Source: Zymoseptoria tritici IPO323
Lineage: Eukaryota > Ascomycota > Dothideomycetes > Mycosphaerellales > Mycosphaerellaceae
DNA length: 64,000 bases
Assembly: GCF_000219625.1 (NCBI RefSeq)
Contig: NC_018216.1
Location: 3,100,001-3,164,000 of the forward strand
Direction: 5' to 3'
Positions 63,604 to 64,000 of this stretch are shown in pieces. Every line of letters begins with the position of its first letter. Within the stretch, counting starts at the first letter, position 1. Below the pieces are notes generated by a model. It was not told the DNA's origin. It did not search any database and saw only the letters and a program-made list of their open reading frames with translations. A program made the position numbers and the translations under genes.

Positions 63604-64000
63604 AGGGGATGAGTAGCAGTCTTCTGATGGCATCTTTGCGTTCTGTATTTTGATTGAGTGTTTCAGTAAACAAAAGCTTCTGCTGCGTGTCGTGTATATA
63701 TTCGGGTTGGAGTGTAGGTTTACTGTTGAATGCATCGGCGTTGTTACCTTGATCTGCTGCCATACTGAGTGCACCATTCTTGTTTGTCATTGTAGTTAGT
63801 ACCTAGAATGTGAATCTCGCACACGAGGTGCAACATGGACAGCTTTGCGTCATCTAGGCCTACTTCTTCGCTCCGTCCAATCTTACATCGCTCGACTGCC
63901 CAACGATTCTACTGGAGATACAGACCCGGCATCTCGTCGTCCACCGCTGCCTTCGAACACCAAATGTCTAGCAGAATTCAGAGCCAACCCTAAGCATACC
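63604..64000. other. 3' flank of KGD1; possible first exon at the right edge
   Basis: After the KGD1 stop there is AT-richer 3'UTR-like sequence. An ATG at 63835 opens a 52-codon frame (MDSFASSRPTSSLRPILHRS...), Ser/Arg-rich like a mitochondrial presequence, closing at 63991-63993. It may be the first exon of a gene beyond the window, but no donor site is visible before the stop. Confidence 0.25.

Noticed and set aside
62701..63777. 358-codon open frame antisense to KGD1
   Set aside because: Shadow of the highly biased OGDH coding sequence on the other strand.

Overview
The window looks like a chromosome piece from a filamentous ascomycete (Pezizomycotina; Dothideomycetes is my best guess, by inference only). 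The evidence is monocistronic genes on both strands, introns of about 40-100 bp with GT..AG ends and CTAAC/CTGAC-like branch sites, and typical fungal genes: sconB/MET30, ATG17, PKA catalytic subunit, FMP52, PRP38, SYF2, VMS1, CDC27, YAF9. There are no operons, no tRNA or rRNA that I can recognise, and no intact transposon. Coordinates of spliced genes are the outer ends of the coding region; exon boundaries were worked out by eye from reading frame and splice signals.

Left part (1-28 kb), gene-dense: an ankyrin-repeat protein running off the left edge (-), a ketopantoate-reductase-family protein (+), PKA catalytic subunit (+), two small unknown reading frames (-), a tandem-chromodomain protein (+), a DUF3445/haem-dependent oxidative N-demethylase-like protein followed by a Baeyer-Villiger-type flavin monooxygenase (both +), PRP38 (-) head-to-head with a glycosyltransferase-like membrane protein (+), an EBP/EXPERA-family membrane protein (+), an unresolved small gene (-), ATG17 (-) head-to-head with sconB (+), and a 2-oxoglutarate/Fe(II) dioxygenase (+).

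Middle part (29-44 kb), the accessory-looking region: a 130-bp perfect tandem repeat, three degenerate copies of an intron-bearing element (two direct, one inverted) flanking a secreted GH30 glucanase (-) and YAF9 (+), then FMP52 (-), a dienelactone-hydrolase-like/NTF2-like fusion (+), a truncated short-chain dehydrogenase relic, and two neighbouring genes (+) that share an N-terminal module starting with an N-myristoylation-type motif but have unrelated C-termini (BTB plus Cys4 zinc ribbon, and an acidic protein with a Cys-rich tail).

Right part (44-64 kb), housekeeping: VMS1 peptidyl-tRNA hydrolase (-), a ZIP metal transporter (+), an unknown 251-residue protein (+), SYF2 (+), CDC27/APC3 (-), SND2/TMEM208 (+), arylamine N-acetyltransferase (-), TFP11/Ntr1 G-patch splicing factor (-) head-to-head with mitochondrial 2-oxoglutarate dehydrogenase E1 (+). 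Three spliceosome factors (PRP38, SYF2, TFP11) lie in this 64 kb, without sign of co-regulation. The items most worth a second look are the three-copy element family at 29.9-36.7 kb, the myristoyl-motif twin genes, and the chromodomain protein with three copies of an arginine-rich motif.
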